The notes: a model not told the origin generated them from the sequence alone. A DNA stretch of 64,000 bases from Acidobacteriota bacterium (GCA_021800255.1 JAJYZC010000009.1:1-64000), one strand, 5' to 3'. Positions 10,291 through 21,416 are shown, counted from the first letter of the stretch. Program-made: numbers and translations.

Positions 10291-11712
10291 TCAGCCTCGC
10301 TGGCTGGCCGGGATGCCTGGTCCGCAAGCCGCCCGCCAGGCGTCGAAGGCATTGAGCGCGCGCTCGCACTGGATGCAATGACGCTCCTGTTTGTCGCGGA
10401 CCTTCCTGCGCAGGTCTTCTTCGAGCGGCTCTAAAAGATCGAAGGTCATATTGGCGGGCTGGAAGTTTTTGGCATCGGCGTGGGTGATGTAATGAACCAG
10501 CGAACCCAGCGCCGTGGCGCGGGGTACGGGCGTCAGCTCCTGGCCTCGCACCAGGACCGCCGCGTAGATGCCAGCCAGCATTCCGGTGGCGATGGACTCG
10601 GTATAGCCCTCCACGCCGCAGAGCTGGCCGGCAAAAAAGATGGGTTGCCGCGCCGCGTGTCTGAACCGCAGAAACTCGTCCAGCAGCGCCGGAGCGCAGA
10701 TGTAGGTGTTGCGGTGCATCTGGCCGTAGCGCAGGAAGCGCGCGTTTTCCAGGCCAGGAATCAGGCGCAGGATGCGCGCCTGCTCGCCGAACTTGAGGTG
10801 GTTCTGGAAGCCCACGAGGTTGTAACTGGAAGCGCGCAGGTTCTCCTTGCGCAGTTGCACCACGGCCCAGGGAGTTTTGCCGGTGCGCGGGTCGCGCAGG
10901 CCCACCGGCTTCATCGGCCCAAAGCGCAGCGTGTCGCGCCCGCGGCGGGCAAGGACTTCAATGGGCAGGCAGCCTTCAAAGTACCGGGCCCCCTGCGCAC
11001 CCGCGCCTGAATCGTGGGGGCAGAAATCGTCCAGCTTTTCCCACTCTTTTTCTTCAGCCGGTTCGGCGGCCAGCAGCGCGTCGTAGAAGCGGTCGTACTC
11101 GGCACGGTCCAAGGGGCAGTTGATGTAGTCGGCTGTGCCCTTGTCCCAGCGCGCGGCAAAGTAAACCCGGCTCATGTCGATGGTCTCGGCATCGACGATG
11201 GGCGAGATGGAGTCATAAAAGGCCAGATGGCCGGAGCCGGTTATGCGCTCGATCTCGCGGCTGAGCGCATCGGAGGTCAGCGGGCCGGTAGCCACGATAG
11301 TGGCCGCAAGCTCCGAGCCGCGCGGATTGAGCTGCGTCACTTCTTCCCGGATCACGTGGATCAGCGGTTGGACGGCGATGGCCTCCGAGATGCGGCGCGA
11401 GAACTCGACGCGGTCCACGGCCAGCGCGTGGCCCGCCGGCACTGCGCACTCATCTGCAATCCCCAAAAGCGCGCAGCCCCCGCGCCGCATCTCCTGCTTC
11501 AGCAGCCACGGCGCGGTATAGGGCGACTCGCTCTTGAGCGAGTTGGAGCAGACCAGCTCGCCGAAGTCGGTGGTCTGATGGGCGGGCGTAAGCCGTGGTT
11601 TGCCGTCCACGACGGCGCGCATCTCGTAGAGGTCTACCTGGCAGCCCAACCGCGCCGCAGTCAGCGCGGCCTCCGGACCGGACAAGCCGCCGCCGATCAC
11701 GCGAATCCTCAC
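10291..11712 (-). CDS. trmFO: Methylenetetrahydrofolate--tRNA-(uracil-5-)-methyltransferase TrmFO
   Basis: VRIRVIGGGLSGPEAALTAARLG...HQTTDFGELVCSNSLKS; GTG start; listed ORF over-extended. Confidence 0.95.
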   Translation of the reverse strand: MRIRVIGGGLSGPEAALTAARLGCQVDLYEMRAVVDGKPRLTPAHQTTDFGELVCSNSLKSESPYTAPWLLKQEMRRGGCALLGIADECAVPAGHALAVDRVEFSRRISEAIAVQPLIHVIREEVTQLNPRGSELAATIVATGPLTSDALSREIERITGSGHLAFYDSISPIVDAETIDMSRVYFAARWDKGTADYINCPLDRAEYDRFYDALLAAEPAEEKEWEKLDDFCPHDSGAGAQGARYFEGCLPIEVLARRGRDTLRFGPMKPVGLRDPRTGKTPWAVVQLRKENLRASSYNLVGFQNHLKFGEQARILRLIPGLENARFLRYGQMHRNTYICAPALLDEFLRFRHAARQPIFFAGQLCGVEGYTESIATGMLAGIYAAVLVRGQELTPVPRATALGSLVHYITHADAKNFQPANMTFDLLEPLEEDLRRKVRDKQERHCIQCERALNAFDAWRAACGPGIPASQRG

Positions 11713-12239
11713 GGCGCGGCCTCCTGGGGGCCTTCCTGAGGGCTTGGAACGGCAGACTCGCTTCCACTTGCCAGCCGGAGAAGCGCCTCCCCGTCCAAGC
11801 GCACATTGCGCCACTCGTCCAGAAACTCGGCGCCCATGGCGCGATAGAACTCGATGGCCGTCGTATTCCAGTCCAGCACCTCCCACTGTATGCGCCGGCA
11901 GCCCCGCTCGACGGCGATGGCGGCCACGCGCCGCAGGAGGGCCTTGCCGATGCCCTGGCCGCGAAACTCCGGCTGCACAAAAAGGTCTTCCAAATAGATT
12001 CCGGGCCGGCCCATCCAAGTGGAATAATTGAAGAAATAAAAGGCAAAGCCGGCCGGCTGGCCGTCCTGCTCAGCGATCAAGCAGTGGTAAAAGGGGACGG
12101 GGCCGAAACCATCGCGCAGCAAGCCTTCCTCGGTCGCCGTCACGGCGTCCGGCGCACGCTCAAAGGCGGCCAGGGCGCGGATAAAAGCCAGGACTTGCCC
12201 AACGTCGGCCGCCGCCGCGGTGCGAATCGTGACTGTCAT
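11709..12239 (-). CDS. GNAT family N-acetyltransferase
   Basis: IYLEDLFVQPEFRGQGIGKALLRRVAAIAVERGCRRIQWEVLDWN; 4-bp overlap with trmFO. Confidence 0.92.
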   Translation of the reverse strand: MTVTIRTAAAADVGQVLAFIRALAAFERAPDAVTATEEGLLRDGFGPVPFYHCLIAEQDGQPAGFAFYFFNYSTWMGRPGIYLEDLFVQPEFRGQGIGKALLRRVAAIAVERGCRRIQWEVLDWNTTAIEFYRAMGAEFLDEWRNVRLDGEALLRLASGSESAVPSPQEGPQEAAP

Positions 12240-12610
12240 GCTTTGATTTTAGAGTGTGATACAGATCATGGCAGGCGGCCCGCCCACCCCATACAATCAA
12301 GCTGTCTTTGCGCCGCGTAAGGCCGGCGCCGGCAAACGGTGCATTCCGAAGCCGGGCTGAGTCGCGCTTTCCATGGATACAGAAGCGCGGCGGTCGCGCG
12401 CAGAGTGGCGGCCTTCAACGCAAGCCCTCTTGTCCGGGTAGCTGGGTAAGATTTAACTTTGGTCTTGGATGATTGCAGACGGTCCGGCGGGTCCAGCCTT
12501 GCGGCGCCTGTGCTGGGCACACGCTGCTGGTCCACCGGGGTTTGATGCAGCAATTACGATTTTTTCGAGCCCGCGGGCGCATCGTTCGCGCCGCTCCTAA
12601 GGAGAAGAAC

Positions 12611-13816
12611 ATGAGACGCACTTTTTCACTTTGGCTGGGCCTGCCCGCGGCGGCAGGATTGCTGGGATTCGCCCTCATCCCGGTGCTTGCGCAGCAGCCG
12701 TCCGCAAAGATGGGCAAAATTTACGGTCAGGTGCTCAATCCAACGGGGGCGCCCCAAACGGACGGTACGGTGAGCCTCTCACCCGACGGCGGCAGGACGT
12801 TGAAATACAACTTTCCGGTCTCCGCGGACGGCGAGTATTCCGGCGAGGCACCTGCAGGCACCTACACGCTGATCTACCGCGAACCGACTACGCCGAAGGG
12901 TCAAGTGGTGGATGAGATCTCGGGCATCAAGATCGCGGCCGGAGCGAATGTGGAGCAAAACGACGATATGTCGCGGCCCGCATACCTGGCCAAGATGACG
13001 CCGGAGCAGAGAAAGCAGTTGGAGGAGCTCAAGAAAAACAACGCTGCGGCCATGAAGGCCAATGTGGTCATCAAGGAACTGAACGCGGACCTGAAGATGG
13101 TGGCTCAGGATCAGAGTGATATTGACAACGCGGCGGCGGCGGCGGCCAAGAGCCTGGGTTCGAACGCGACCAAGGATCAGATTGCCGCCAAGACGGCGGA
13201 GATCAAGACCGCCAAGTACAACGATATCTTGACCATGATGACCAAGGACACGGGGCTCATGCCAAACCAGGCCATCCTGTGGGTAAAGCTGGGCTATGCG
13301 CAGGAGGGTCTGCAAAAGTATGACGATGCGATCACCAGCTATCAGAAGGCAATCACCTTAGAAAGCGCCGCCAAGACGCCGCAGAGTGACGTTCTTGGCG
13401 TTGCGGATGCCGGTCTAGGCGAGATTTATGCGCGCACCGGCAAGGTTGCCCAGGCGAATGCGGCCTACGACGCCTCTGCCAAGGCCGACCCAACCAGGGC
13501 GGGCCTTGAGCTGCGCAATGAGGCGATTATCTTCTTCCAGCAAGGGAACGCAGATGCGCAGGTCGCGGCGGCCGAGGAGGCCCAGAAGGTCGATCCCAAC
13601 GATCCCATCATTTACTATCTCGAAGGGCAGGGACTGGTCCAGAAGGCCACAGTCGATCCCACCACGCACAGGATTGTCCTGCCCCCTGGGTGCGCCGATG
13701 CGTACCGGAAGTATCTGCAACTGGCGCCGACGGGGCAGTTTGCCGCCGAGGTAACCGGCATTTTGCAGCAGGCGGGCGAGAAAATCAGTTCTTCCTACCA
13801 TGCGGGTAGGCGCTAA
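12611..13816 (+). CDS. Secreted TPR protein with N-terminal carboxypeptidase-regulatory-like domain
   Basis: Signal peptide after SD-like GGAGAAG; IYGQVLNPTGAPQTDGTVSLSPDGG; TPR-like repeats. Confidence 0.8.
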   Translation: MRRTFSLWLGLPAAAGLLGFALIPVLAQQPSAKMGKIYGQVLNPTGAPQTDGTVSLSPDGGRTLKYNFPVSADGEYSGEAPAGTYTLIYREPTTPKGQVVDEISGIKIAAGANVEQNDDMSRPAYLAKMTPEQRKQLEELKKNNAAAMKANVVIKELNADLKMVAQDQSDIDNAAAAAAKSLGSNATKDQIAAKTAEIKTAKYNDILTMMTKDTGLMPNQAILWVKLGYAQEGLQKYDDAITSYQKAITLESAAKTPQSDVLGVADAGLGEIYARTGKVAQANAAYDASAKADPTRAGLELRNEAIIFFQQGNADAQVAAAEEAQKVDPNDPIIYYLEGQGLVQKATVDPTTHRIVLPPGCADAYRKYLQLAPTGQFAAEVTGILQQAGEKISSSYHAGRR

Positions 13817-13841
13817 GCCTGCGGTTAGCTCGCGTATACCT

Positions 13842-13877
13842 ACGGGCGTTCGCCGCGGCGGACGCCCGTTCTTTTTC
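13842..13877 (+). terminator. Rho-independent terminator of the TPR gene
   Basis: ACGGGCGT TCGCCGCGGCGG ACGCCCGT TCTTTTT. Confidence 0.8.
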
Positions 13878-13949
13878 ACGTTTCCGGGGCCTCGCTTCCC
13901 CAAGGCCCACTGAGGAACCCGGCCGAGGCAACCTTCTACAATCCATTCC

Positions 13950-15236
13950 ATGAGCTCCGCTCTGCTCAGTTACGCAGAAGCCGCCGCGGAGGTTGGCGCG
14001 TATGCCGCGCAGTTGGGCCGGCGTAAACCCGCCGCCGAGCGTGTCGAACTGGGCTGCGCTCCCGGCCGAGTGCTTGCCCGGCGGCTGTACGCTGACCGCG
14101 ATCAGCCGCCCTTCGCCCGCTCCGCGCGCGATGGCTATGCCTGCCGTGCGCGAGAGGCTTCAGCCCACTTGCCGTTGCCCGTGGCCGGCTCGACGCGCGC
14201 CGGCGAAGCTCCGGGCGGCCCGCTTCCCAAAGGCGCTGCCTGGGAGATCATGACCGGCGCCGCCATTCCAAAGGGCGCTGACGCCGTGGTGATGCTCGAA
14301 CATGTCGCGCACCTCCGCGCCGCTGGGAACCCGTCTGCGGAACGGGTTCGGCTGCTGCCGCCGCGCAAGGTGAAGAAAGGGGAAAATATCGTCGCCCAAG
14401 GCGCGCAGGCGCGCAAGGGCGAATATCTGCTTGCTCCCGGAATCGCAATCTCCGCCGCGCAGGTGGCGCTGGCTGCCGCCTGCGGCTACACGGCGCTTGA
14501 GGTCTTCGCCCGGCCCCGCGTGGCCATTCTTCCCACCGGCGACGAGATCGTCCCCATCGAGTCTGTTCCCGCTCCCGGCCAGATTCGCAACTCCAATGGT
14601 CCGATGCTGGCGGCTATGGCCGCGGCGGCCGGAGGCGAGCCTTGGCTTCTGCCCACCGTCGCAGACCATGCCCAGGCTCTCGACGCCGCGCTCACTGAAG
14701 CAGCCAAGGCTGATCTTTTGCTCATCACAGGCGGAGTTTCGGCGGGTAAGTTCGACCTGGTAGAGCCGGCCCTGGCCCGCGCCGGAGGCCGCTTTTATTT
14801 CACCGGCGCGCGCATCCAGCCGGGCAAACCCGTGGTCTTCGCCGGCCTGTCTTTGAGCGAGCGTGGCCGCGCCGGAAAAGCGCTGCGCTCCTTGCCGGTC
14901 TTCGGCCTTCCCGGCAATCCCGTCTCCTCCGCCGTCACATTCTTGCTCTTTGCCGCGCCGGTGCTCGCGGCCCTTGCCGGCCGCGCCGAACTTGGCCCGC
15001 GCTTCGCCCTGGCGCGGCTGGCCGCAGACGCCAAAGCCAAGCCGGACCTCACCCGCTTCCTACCCGCATCTTGCACCTTCGGCGCGGCTACGGGAGAATT
15101 GCCTGAAGTCGCGCTCGTGCCCTGGGAGGGATCGGGCGATCTGACGGCCCTGGCGCGCTCCAACTGCTTTCTAGTGCTGCCCGAAGCGTCTGGTCCCGTG
15201 AAAGCGGGCGCAATCGTGCGCATCCTGCTTCCCTGA
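13950..15236 (+). CDS. moeA: Molybdopterin molybdenumtransferase
   Basis: [60 protein letters not shown]. Confidence 0.96.
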   Translation: MSSALLSYAEAAAEVGAYAAQLGRRKPAAERVELGCAPGRVLARRLYADRDQPPFARSARDGYACRAREASAHLPLPVAGSTRAGEAPGGPLPKGAAWEIMTGAAIPKGADAVVMLEHVAHLRAAGNPSAERVRLLPPRKVKKGENIVAQGAQARKGEYLLAPGIAISAAQVALAAACGYTALEVFARPRVAILPTGDEIVPIESVPAPGQIRNSNGPMLAAMAAAAGGEPWLLPTVADHAQALDAALTEAAKADLLLITGGVSAGKFDLVEPALARAGGRFYFTGARIQPGKPVVFAGLSLSERGRAGKALRSLPVFGLPGNPVSSAVTFLLFAAPVLAALAGRAELGPRFALARLAADAKAKPDLTRFLPASCTFGAATGELPEVALVPWEGSGDLTALARSNCFLVLPEASGPVKAGAIVRILLP

Positions 15237-15244
15237 GAATCCCT

Positions 15245-15763
15245 ATGACTAAGCCCTCGCACCTCTCGCACTTCGATGCAGCCGGCCAGGCCCGCATGGT
15301 GGACGTGAGCGCCAAGCCGCCCACGCGGCGCACGGCCACGGCTTCGGCCTTTGTAGAGCTTTCCGCCGCCGTGCTTGCGGCGCTGCCCGCCAGCCCCAAG
15401 GGCGATCCGCTCCAGGTGGCGCGTTTCGCCGGCATCCAGGCGGCCAAGCGGACGGCAGATCTGATTCCTATGTGCCATCCGCTGCCGCTCACGCACGTGG
15501 ACGTGCAGGCGGAGATCGCCCGTGGCGGCGTGCGCATCACGGCTACGGTTGCCACCACCGGCCCCACGGGCGTGGAGATGGAAGCCCTCACCGCCGCTGC
15601 CGTGGCCGCCCTTACCGTCTACGACATGACCAAGGCCCTCGACAAAGCCATCGTTATTCGCGAAGTTCGCTTGGAAGCCAAAACCGGCGGCAAGAGCGGC
15701 AATTTCAAAAGAAGCGCGAGCCGCTCCGGATGGCGCGGGCAGGCCGTCACGCGCACTCGATAG
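15245..15763 (+). CDS. moaC: Cyclic pyranopterin monophosphate synthase
   Basis: [27 protein letters not shown]...[20 protein letters not shown]. Confidence 0.97.
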   Translation: MTKPSHLSHFDAAGQARMVDVSAKPPTRRTATASAFVELSAAVLAALPASPKGDPLQVARFAGIQAAKRTADLIPMCHPLPLTHVDVQAEIARGGVRITATVATTGPTGVEMEALTAAAVAALTVYDMTKALDKAIVIREVRLEAKTGGKSGNFKRSASRSGWRGQAVTRTR

Positions 15764-16631
15764 CGCGGATGCGTTTGGCTACCTCATCGGCCAGAGGCGC
15801 AATTTCGGAATCAAAGAGCCTGCGTTCGCGCGCCGGCAGCTCGCTGAGCAGCTCGGAATAGGGCGTGGTTTCGCAGCCGGGGAAGGCCGGAAAGCCTGTC
15901 GCGTCGGCCATCCTGCAACTGATTTTGATCAATTCGGCCATGTTCCAGGCGCCGTCGGTGCGGCGGGCGTCGTGATGGGCGGAGACGATCGGTTCGAGCT
16001 CGGAGGGCAGCTTCCAGTCGCCGACCAGTTGTATTCCCGTTTCGCAGTGATCCCATCCGAAGAGATTCCGCTCGCCGGCGAGAATGCTGACCGGGCTTCC
16101 GCGATGGCTCTCCAGCAGAGCGGCGTAGTCCTTGGGCTGGACCACGGCCAGCGCGATGCGCCCGATGTCGTGCAGAATGCCGGCAGTATAGGCAACGTCC
16201 CTGTCGATCAGACCCACTGCGGCCAGCCGCTCCGCGATGACGGCGCAGGCCAGGTTGTGGCGCCACAGGTTGCGCATGGCCGGGTAGCTCATGGCCTTCC
16301 CAAGATAAGCCCTTACTCCGACCGTGATGCACATGCCCTGGAGGGTGTTGGCGCCGAGCACGGTCACCGCCTGCAAGACGCTCGTGGAGGGGTAGCGCGG
16401 AGCATAGAGAATCGAATTCGCAACGGTGAGAACTTCGCTGGCGAAGGCCGGATCAGTCGAGATCAGGTCGCACAGCCGCTCCAACTGCGCGTTTTCATCG
16501 TTCGCCAGTTGCAGCACGCGGATGGCGACCTGGGGAAACGGAGGCAGATGCAGGTGCGCCCAAGGCAGATCGGCTACGTCCTTGCCTCGTTTCTCCATGT
16601 GCGTTCCTGGGTTTTCCTTTCCTTGAGGCAA
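15747..16631 (-). CDS. HDOD domain-containing protein
   Basis: [54 protein letters not shown]; convergent 17-bp overlap with moaC. Confidence 0.9.
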   Translation of the reverse strand: MPQGKENPGTHMEKRGKDVADLPWAHLHLPPFPQVAIRVLQLANDENAQLERLCDLISTDPAFASEVLTVANSILYAPRYPSTSVLQAVTVLGANTLQGMCITVGVRAYLGKAMSYPAMRNLWRHNLACAVIAERLAAVGLIDRDVAYTAGILHDIGRIALAVVQPKDYAALLESHRGSPVSILAGERNLFGWDHCETGIQLVGDWKLPSELEPIVSAHHDARRTDGAWNMAELIKISCRMADATGFPAFPGCETTPYSELLSELPARERRLFDSEIAPLADEVAKRIRAIECA

Positions 16632-16853
16632 TTCTGCCGGGACGCGGGCATTCTCCGCTTTCGCTCACGGTGGACCCGGCCGCTGCACAAACGCACCACC
16701 GGCGGCCGCGCCGTGGATCGTGTTTACACCTCAGCAGTTTCTTTATCGGCAAATGGGAGAGTTTTCACTAGCCGCCATCTGCGGTGGAGGGATAGAAATT
16801 GCCCGGCTATTGGTGCATTCGGGCGCGAAGACGAAACAGGTGCCTCGCTGGCC

Positions 16854-18554
16854 TCATTCCCTTCTCCCCATGCGCGCGAAGCGGGGGACCGCGATCAAGG
16901 TAATCGCAAACAAGAAGATCGAAGCTGCGGAAAACTCCAAATGGCGGACGCGCAGGTCTTCAAATACCAGCTTCACGGCCAGCAGGACCAGCGCGGCGTA
17001 GCTGATGCGGGTCAGCTCCTTGCGCCGCCAGCGCGCGCCGCTGAAGGCCAGGGCGAGCGCCGCCGCGCAGATGGTGAAGGTGCGAATGAACGCCAGATGA
17101 TGAGGAGCGGGAATCACGCGCAGCGCGACGAGCGCCATCAGCCCCTTGACCAGCAGCGCCGCTGCCGCGCCCACCGCCAGAAGCGCGGAGACAATGTGAA
17201 GAGCCTGCGGCCTCCGCCGCTCCTCGGGCACGGGCTTGGCCGCGGCATAGCAGAGGATCGCGCCCGCCGTGGCCAGGTAAACGCTCCATCCCGGTGCGCC
17301 CGAAAGGCCATCGGCCAGGGCGTGGAAGCAGTAACCCAGCAGGCCGGAGAGAATTGCCGCCGCCAGCAGGTACGCTGCGCCGTGAAACTCCAGCGCCAGC
17401 CGGTTGAGCCGTGCGCCGAGGGCCGTAACCTCAATCGCCGCCAAAATAAGAACCATCGTCAGCCACAAGGGCGGCAGGCACAACAGGCCGCCGCCCAAAA
17501 ACAGCGCCGCGCTCCAGGTGGCGAAGATGCGGTAATTGCGCCGCTCGGCAAGACGGTCAAAGACCAAGAAGACCGCTGCATAGCCAACGGCTGACAAAAT
17601 CATGCAGAAAACGCCGAGAGCGATCGTGCTGCCGCGCGGTCCGAAGTAGAGCACGCTGGAGGCGCCCAGCAGGAACGCGATCATGGTCTGAACCGTCTCG
17701 AAGACGGTGATCGTCTTCCGCTGGAGAACGGTTTTGAAGCTCACGCTCCCGGCAAAGATCAGGAACAAGGCCAGACTCGGCGCCAGCAACGCGCCCCTGC
17801 CCAGCGCCGGGTAACTGAGGTGGGCATTGGACGGGCCGGAGTAGATGAAGATCAACCCCCAAATAGCCGCATCGGCCGCCAGCGCCACCAGCGGCCGTAC
17901 GCTCAACTCGTGACCGCGTTCCCCCGCGAACTCGGCCAGCAGAACCATAAGCAGGAGCACCGCGAGGAAGGGAACGATCTGATGCGAGGCGGCCGATAAG
18001 CCCAGGGCCAGCGCCGCCACGGTGAGATTCGCCACCCAGAAGACGGAAGCCAGATCGCGCTTCCACGCCAAGGCCGATGCCGCAATCACAAACCCGCCCA
18101 GCACGATGGCGGTCATAGGGACGGAAATCACTTTGAAGCGGAGGGTAAGCTCCCAGAGCATGGGCGCCAGGATCAGGGCTGAAGTGCAGGCATAGGTCGT
18201 GCTGGCAAACCATGCGCCTGCCGGCGCTTGCGCCGCCCAGATCAGCCAGAGAATTGCGTAGGCGATGGCCACCGCGGCTACCGCCGGCTTGGGCAGCGCG
18301 CTGGATTCCGCCACGGCGCGCAGAACGTAGGCTCCGGCGATGCCCAGCATGGCCTTGCCCAGCACCGGGAATGCGCCCCCGGTCAATGCGGAGAAAAGTC
18401 CTTCGCCGACGGGCGCCGGCTGCGAAGGAACCGGCTCCGCAGCAGCCGGCGCACAGGCTGCGCCGGAGGAATGCTCAAGGGCATCAATGCGCCGCTCCAG
18501 CGCCTCTAGGCGCTCGGCCAGCCGTTCGTATGCGTCGCCGGGAAGATCGCCCAT
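16854..18554 (-). CDS. Large polytopic membrane protein (DUF2339-like architecture)
   Basis: MGDLPGDAYERLAERLEALERRIDALEH coiled coil then many TM segments; listed ORF over-extended. Confidence 0.7.
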   Translation of the reverse strand: MGDLPGDAYERLAERLEALERRIDALEHSSGAACAPAAAEPVPSQPAPVGEGLFSALTGGAFPVLGKAMLGIAGAYVLRAVAESSALPKPAVAAVAIAYAILWLIWAAQAPAGAWFASTTYACTSALILAPMLWELTLRFKVISVPMTAIVLGGFVIAASALAWKRDLASVFWVANLTVAALALGLSAASHQIVPFLAVLLLMVLLAEFAGERGHELSVRPLVALAADAAIWGLIFIYSGPSNAHLSYPALGRGALLAPSLALFLIFAGSVSFKTVLQRKTITVFETVQTMIAFLLGASSVLYFGPRGSTIALGVFCMILSAVGYAAVFLVFDRLAERRNYRIFATWSAALFLGGGLLCLPPLWLTMVLILAAIEVTALGARLNRLALEFHGAAYLLAAAILSGLLGYCFHALADGLSGAPGWSVYLATAGAILCYAAAKPVPEERRRPQALHIVSALLAVGAAAALLVKGLMALVALRVIPAPHHLAFIRTFTICAAALALAFSGARWRRKELTRISYAALVLLAVKLVFEDLRVRHLEFSAASIFLFAITLIAVPRFARMGRRE

Positions 18555-18610
18555 CGTCTTCACCCGATCCGGTTCAGTTGTTGCGGCGCACGGTCCGCGT
18601 GTTGCCAACC

Positions 18611-19786
18611 TCAGTCGGCCAAAGCCGGGTGCGCGCTTTTTTCCGGCCACGGCGGCAGCAGCTTCAACAGCACCCACAGGAAGAACAGCGGCAGGAGGAT
18701 CAAACCAATCGCCACCAGCAGGCCCTCATGCGTCGCCAGGGCCATCTTGTAGGTGGTGTAGCCCAGGAAACTCTTCGAAAACAACTGCCCCCCGATGACC
18801 ACGTTCCAGCGCATGGCGAAGACGCTGATCAGGATCAGCGCGCCGCAAAAAGCGTAGATGCGCTTGCGGGCGATCTCAGGCATCTTGACGATCTGCACCA
18901 GGAACAACAGAACCAAGGGCAGCACCGTGCCCAGCCAGATTTGCAGCACAATCTGCGAGAAGTAGAGTTTGGTGTGCACCAGAAAGTCCAGGGTGCGGAA
19001 GGACTCGTCGGCCAGGTAGATGCGGTGTACCAGGTCGAGCATCTCCAGGGTGAAGTCGATGACGAAGATGTAGAACATGTACTTGGCCACGGTGTCCAGG
19101 CAGAGCATGTCGATCTTCTGGCCGCGCATTTTGGTAAGCGCCATGTAGAGGAGCATGACGGCGGCGATGCCTGAGACCATGGCGGAAAAGATGAAGACAA
19201 CAGGCATCAAGGGCGACGACCACCAGGGATTGGCCTTGAGCGAGCCGAAGATGAAGCCCACGTAGCCGTGCAGCAAAACGGCCGAGGGAATGCCGACCAG
19301 GGTGACGATCCAGCCCGCCTTCTCGTCCACGCGCAGCGAGCCCTCGCTGATGTTGCTGGAGCCCAGCGTAAGGATGCGGTAGATGAGGCGCTTGATCCCC
19401 GTGGTTTGTTGCGACCACAGCACGATTTCGCGGCGGTAGTCGAGCCATATCTCGAACAGCAGCACCGCCATCAAGTACCAGAGGTAGATGTAGCCGAACA
19501 TGGCCATGGCCGAAGTGTCGTGGGGGGTGAAGTACATCTCGTAGCAGCGCTCCGGATGGCCGAGGTGAAACAGCAGCGGCAGCGGCGCGACGATCAGGAA
19601 GGCGAGAGCCGTGAGCATCGCCAGCCGGTAGGTGGGCTTCACCGCCTCCACGCGGAAGATGCGCTCCAGCGAGGCCAGAATGAAAGCTCCCGCCACCAGC
19701 CCCGTAATGTAGGGATACAAAACGATCAGTATGCTCCAGTAGAGCCTGATCTCGTTCGGATACATGTAACCTTCCACGCCGGTCAT
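18611..19786 (-). CDS. NrfD/PsrC-type membrane quinone-interacting subunit
   Basis: MTGVEGYMYPNEIRLYWSILIVLYPYITGLVAGAFILASLERIF..; NrfD-like TM protein next to FeS and cytochrome genes. Confidence 0.87.
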   Translation of the reverse strand: MTGVEGYMYPNEIRLYWSILIVLYPYITGLVAGAFILASLERIFRVEAVKPTYRLAMLTALAFLIVAPLPLLFHLGHPERCYEMYFTPHDTSAMAMFGYIYLWYLMAVLLFEIWLDYRREIVLWSQQTTGIKRLIYRILTLGSSNISEGSLRVDEKAGWIVTLVGIPSAVLLHGYVGFIFGSLKANPWWSSPLMPVVFIFSAMVSGIAAVMLLYMALTKMRGQKIDMLCLDTVAKYMFYIFVIDFTLEMLDLVHRIYLADESFRTLDFLVHTKLYFSQIVLQIWLGTVLPLVLLFLVQIVKMPEIARKRIYAFCGALILISVFAMRWNVVIGGQLFSKSFLGYTTYKMALATHEGLLVAIGLILLPLFFLWVLLKLLPPWPEKSAHPALAD

Positions 19787-19830
19787 TCCTAGCTCCTAGC
19801 CCCTCAGTCCCTAGTCCCTAGTCCCTTTCT

Positions 19831-20565
19831 TTACCGCACCGATCCGTCCAAATCGTTGTAAAAAACCTTGGCCCCCGTGGCCATATCCGGTTTCAAGATG
19901 TGCACGGTGTGGGTTCTCAAAAACTCGTGAATGGGATCCTTGGGATTTTTCAAGTCGGCCAGTTGCCGCGCGCCGGTGGGACAGGCTTCGCAGCAGGCCG
20001 TGGTCAGCCCCTTGGTGATGCGGTGGTAGCAAAGCGTGCACTTGTCCGCCACGTGCTTGGTGGGATGAATGTAGCGGCACCCATACGGGCAGGCCTGCAC
20101 GCAATAGCCGCAGCCCATGCAGTACTTCTGGTCGATCAGCACCACCCCGTCCGGGGTGATGAACGTCGCCCCCACCGGGCAAACCTGGGTGCAGGGCGAA
20201 TCCGCGCAATGGTTGCACAGCTTGGGAACGAAGAAGTAGATCCCGTCGGGGTCTTCGCTGACCGGGGGAAATCCCTCCTTGCCGCCGTCGGGTGAAATCA
20301 CCTGCGGCCGGTCCAGATGCCAGTCGGTACGGTGATACTCCTCCACCCAGGTGCGGAAGAATCCGTCGGGGACATCGTTTTCAGCCTGGCAGGCGCGCAC
20401 GCAGTTGCCGCAGCCGATGCACTTCGAGACATCGATCAACATACCCCACCAGTGATCGGTCATCGTGTAGTTGGGCGCGCTCTCCGGCGTCCCCGCAAGC
20501 ACCGATTTCCAGGCCACCGCGGCGGCCGGCAACAGAAGAAGAACATGGCGGCGGGTTATATTCAC
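19831..20565 (-). CDS. HybA/NrfC-type 4Fe-4S dicluster ferredoxin with Tat-like leader
   Basis: NITRRHVLLLLPAAAVA; CIGCGNCVRAC, CNHCADSPCTQVCP, CMGCGYCVQACPYGC, CTLC..CCEACPTGA. Confidence 0.93.
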   Translation of the reverse strand: MNITRRHVLLLLPAAAVAWKSVLAGTPESAPNYTMTDHWWGMLIDVSKCIGCGNCVRACQAENDVPDGFFRTWVEEYHRTDWHLDRPQVISPDGGKEGFPPVSEDPDGIYFFVPKLCNHCADSPCTQVCPVGATFITPDGVVLIDQKYCMGCGYCVQACPYGCRYIHPTKHVADKCTLCYHRITKGLTTACCEACPTGARQLADLKNPKDPIHEFLRTHTVHILKPDMATGAKVFYNDLDGSVR

Positions 20566-21047
20566 TGCGCACCTCCCGCGTTGGATCCCGAACCGATGGC
20601 CGGACTGTGGGGGTTGTGGCAGGTTTCGCAAGCCACGCCGTTGGCATGCTCGGCCGCCACTACCTGCGGAAAGCCCTTGGGCCGCGCGGCGCTGGCCTCG
20701 TGACAGCGAACGCACAGCGTGGCGGTATTCGGCAAGACTGGAACCACGGCGGCCGGATTTTCAACGTGGCCTTCCAATGGCCCGTGACAGGCCTCGCAGT
20801 TTACGTGCGCGTGCGCGCCGGCGGCCTTCGTAGCCACAATGTCCGCGTGGCACTCCGCGCAGGCCTGGTGGCCGGCAAAATGCAGCGGGTTAGCGGCGAT
20901 CTCCCCAATGGCCGCTGCGCGATAGTGCCCGTATTCTCCAAATGTCTTGGGAACTACGAAGCCGCGCACCACCAGAAAGATCAGAAAGAGGACGACGAAG
21001 ATCCCCACGAACCGGAAGAGGTGTCCAGCATCCTTTAAAACGCTCAT
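20562..21047 (-). CDS. Membrane-anchored tetraheme c-type cytochrome
   Basis: Four CxxCH motifs (CAECH, CEACH, CVRCH, CETCH); N-terminal TM; 4-bp overlap with FeS gene. Confidence 0.92.
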   Translation of the reverse strand: MSVLKDAGHLFRFVGIFVVLFLIFLVVRGFVVPKTFGEYGHYRAAAIGEIAANPLHFAGHQACAECHADIVATKAAGAHAHVNCEACHGPLEGHVENPAAVVPVLPNTATLCVRCHEASAARPKGFPQVVAAEHANGVACETCHNPHSPAIGSGSNAGGAQ

Positions 21048-21416
21048 TGAACTCTATCTCCGTCCTGCTGCTGCCAGCAGGCTCTGCGGCTCTATCCCTT
21101 TCGTGTGATCTGAAACGCTTATTGCTCTGACGCTACAGGAAAATAAGATGGGGACCATGTGAGCACAATCACGTGCAGATGTGATCTTTCGCACTTTTTC
21201 ACCCTGCTCGCCCGGCATGATCCTCGCTCAACGAGGCTCCATCCGCACCTGCTTCTTCTGATTTCTGAAGGGTTTGTGCGCAAGAGCGGGAGTTCCCCCA
21301 AAGCCTGTTCCATAGCGGGGCGTGCGCTGCGGCCTGTCGTCAGGTCACACGATATATCCTTGCGGCTTTGCCGGAAGGGCGATGCAGCGCGCTTTTAGAT
21401 GGCCTTGCGGGCAGAC

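Noticed and set aside
8894-10378. 494-aa - strand ORF
   Set aside because: Antisense to the 9059-10276 membrane-protein gene; H/R/Q-rich shadow frame
15972-17594. 540-aa + strand ORF
   Set aside because: Antisense to the HDOD and membrane-protein genes; no coherent domains
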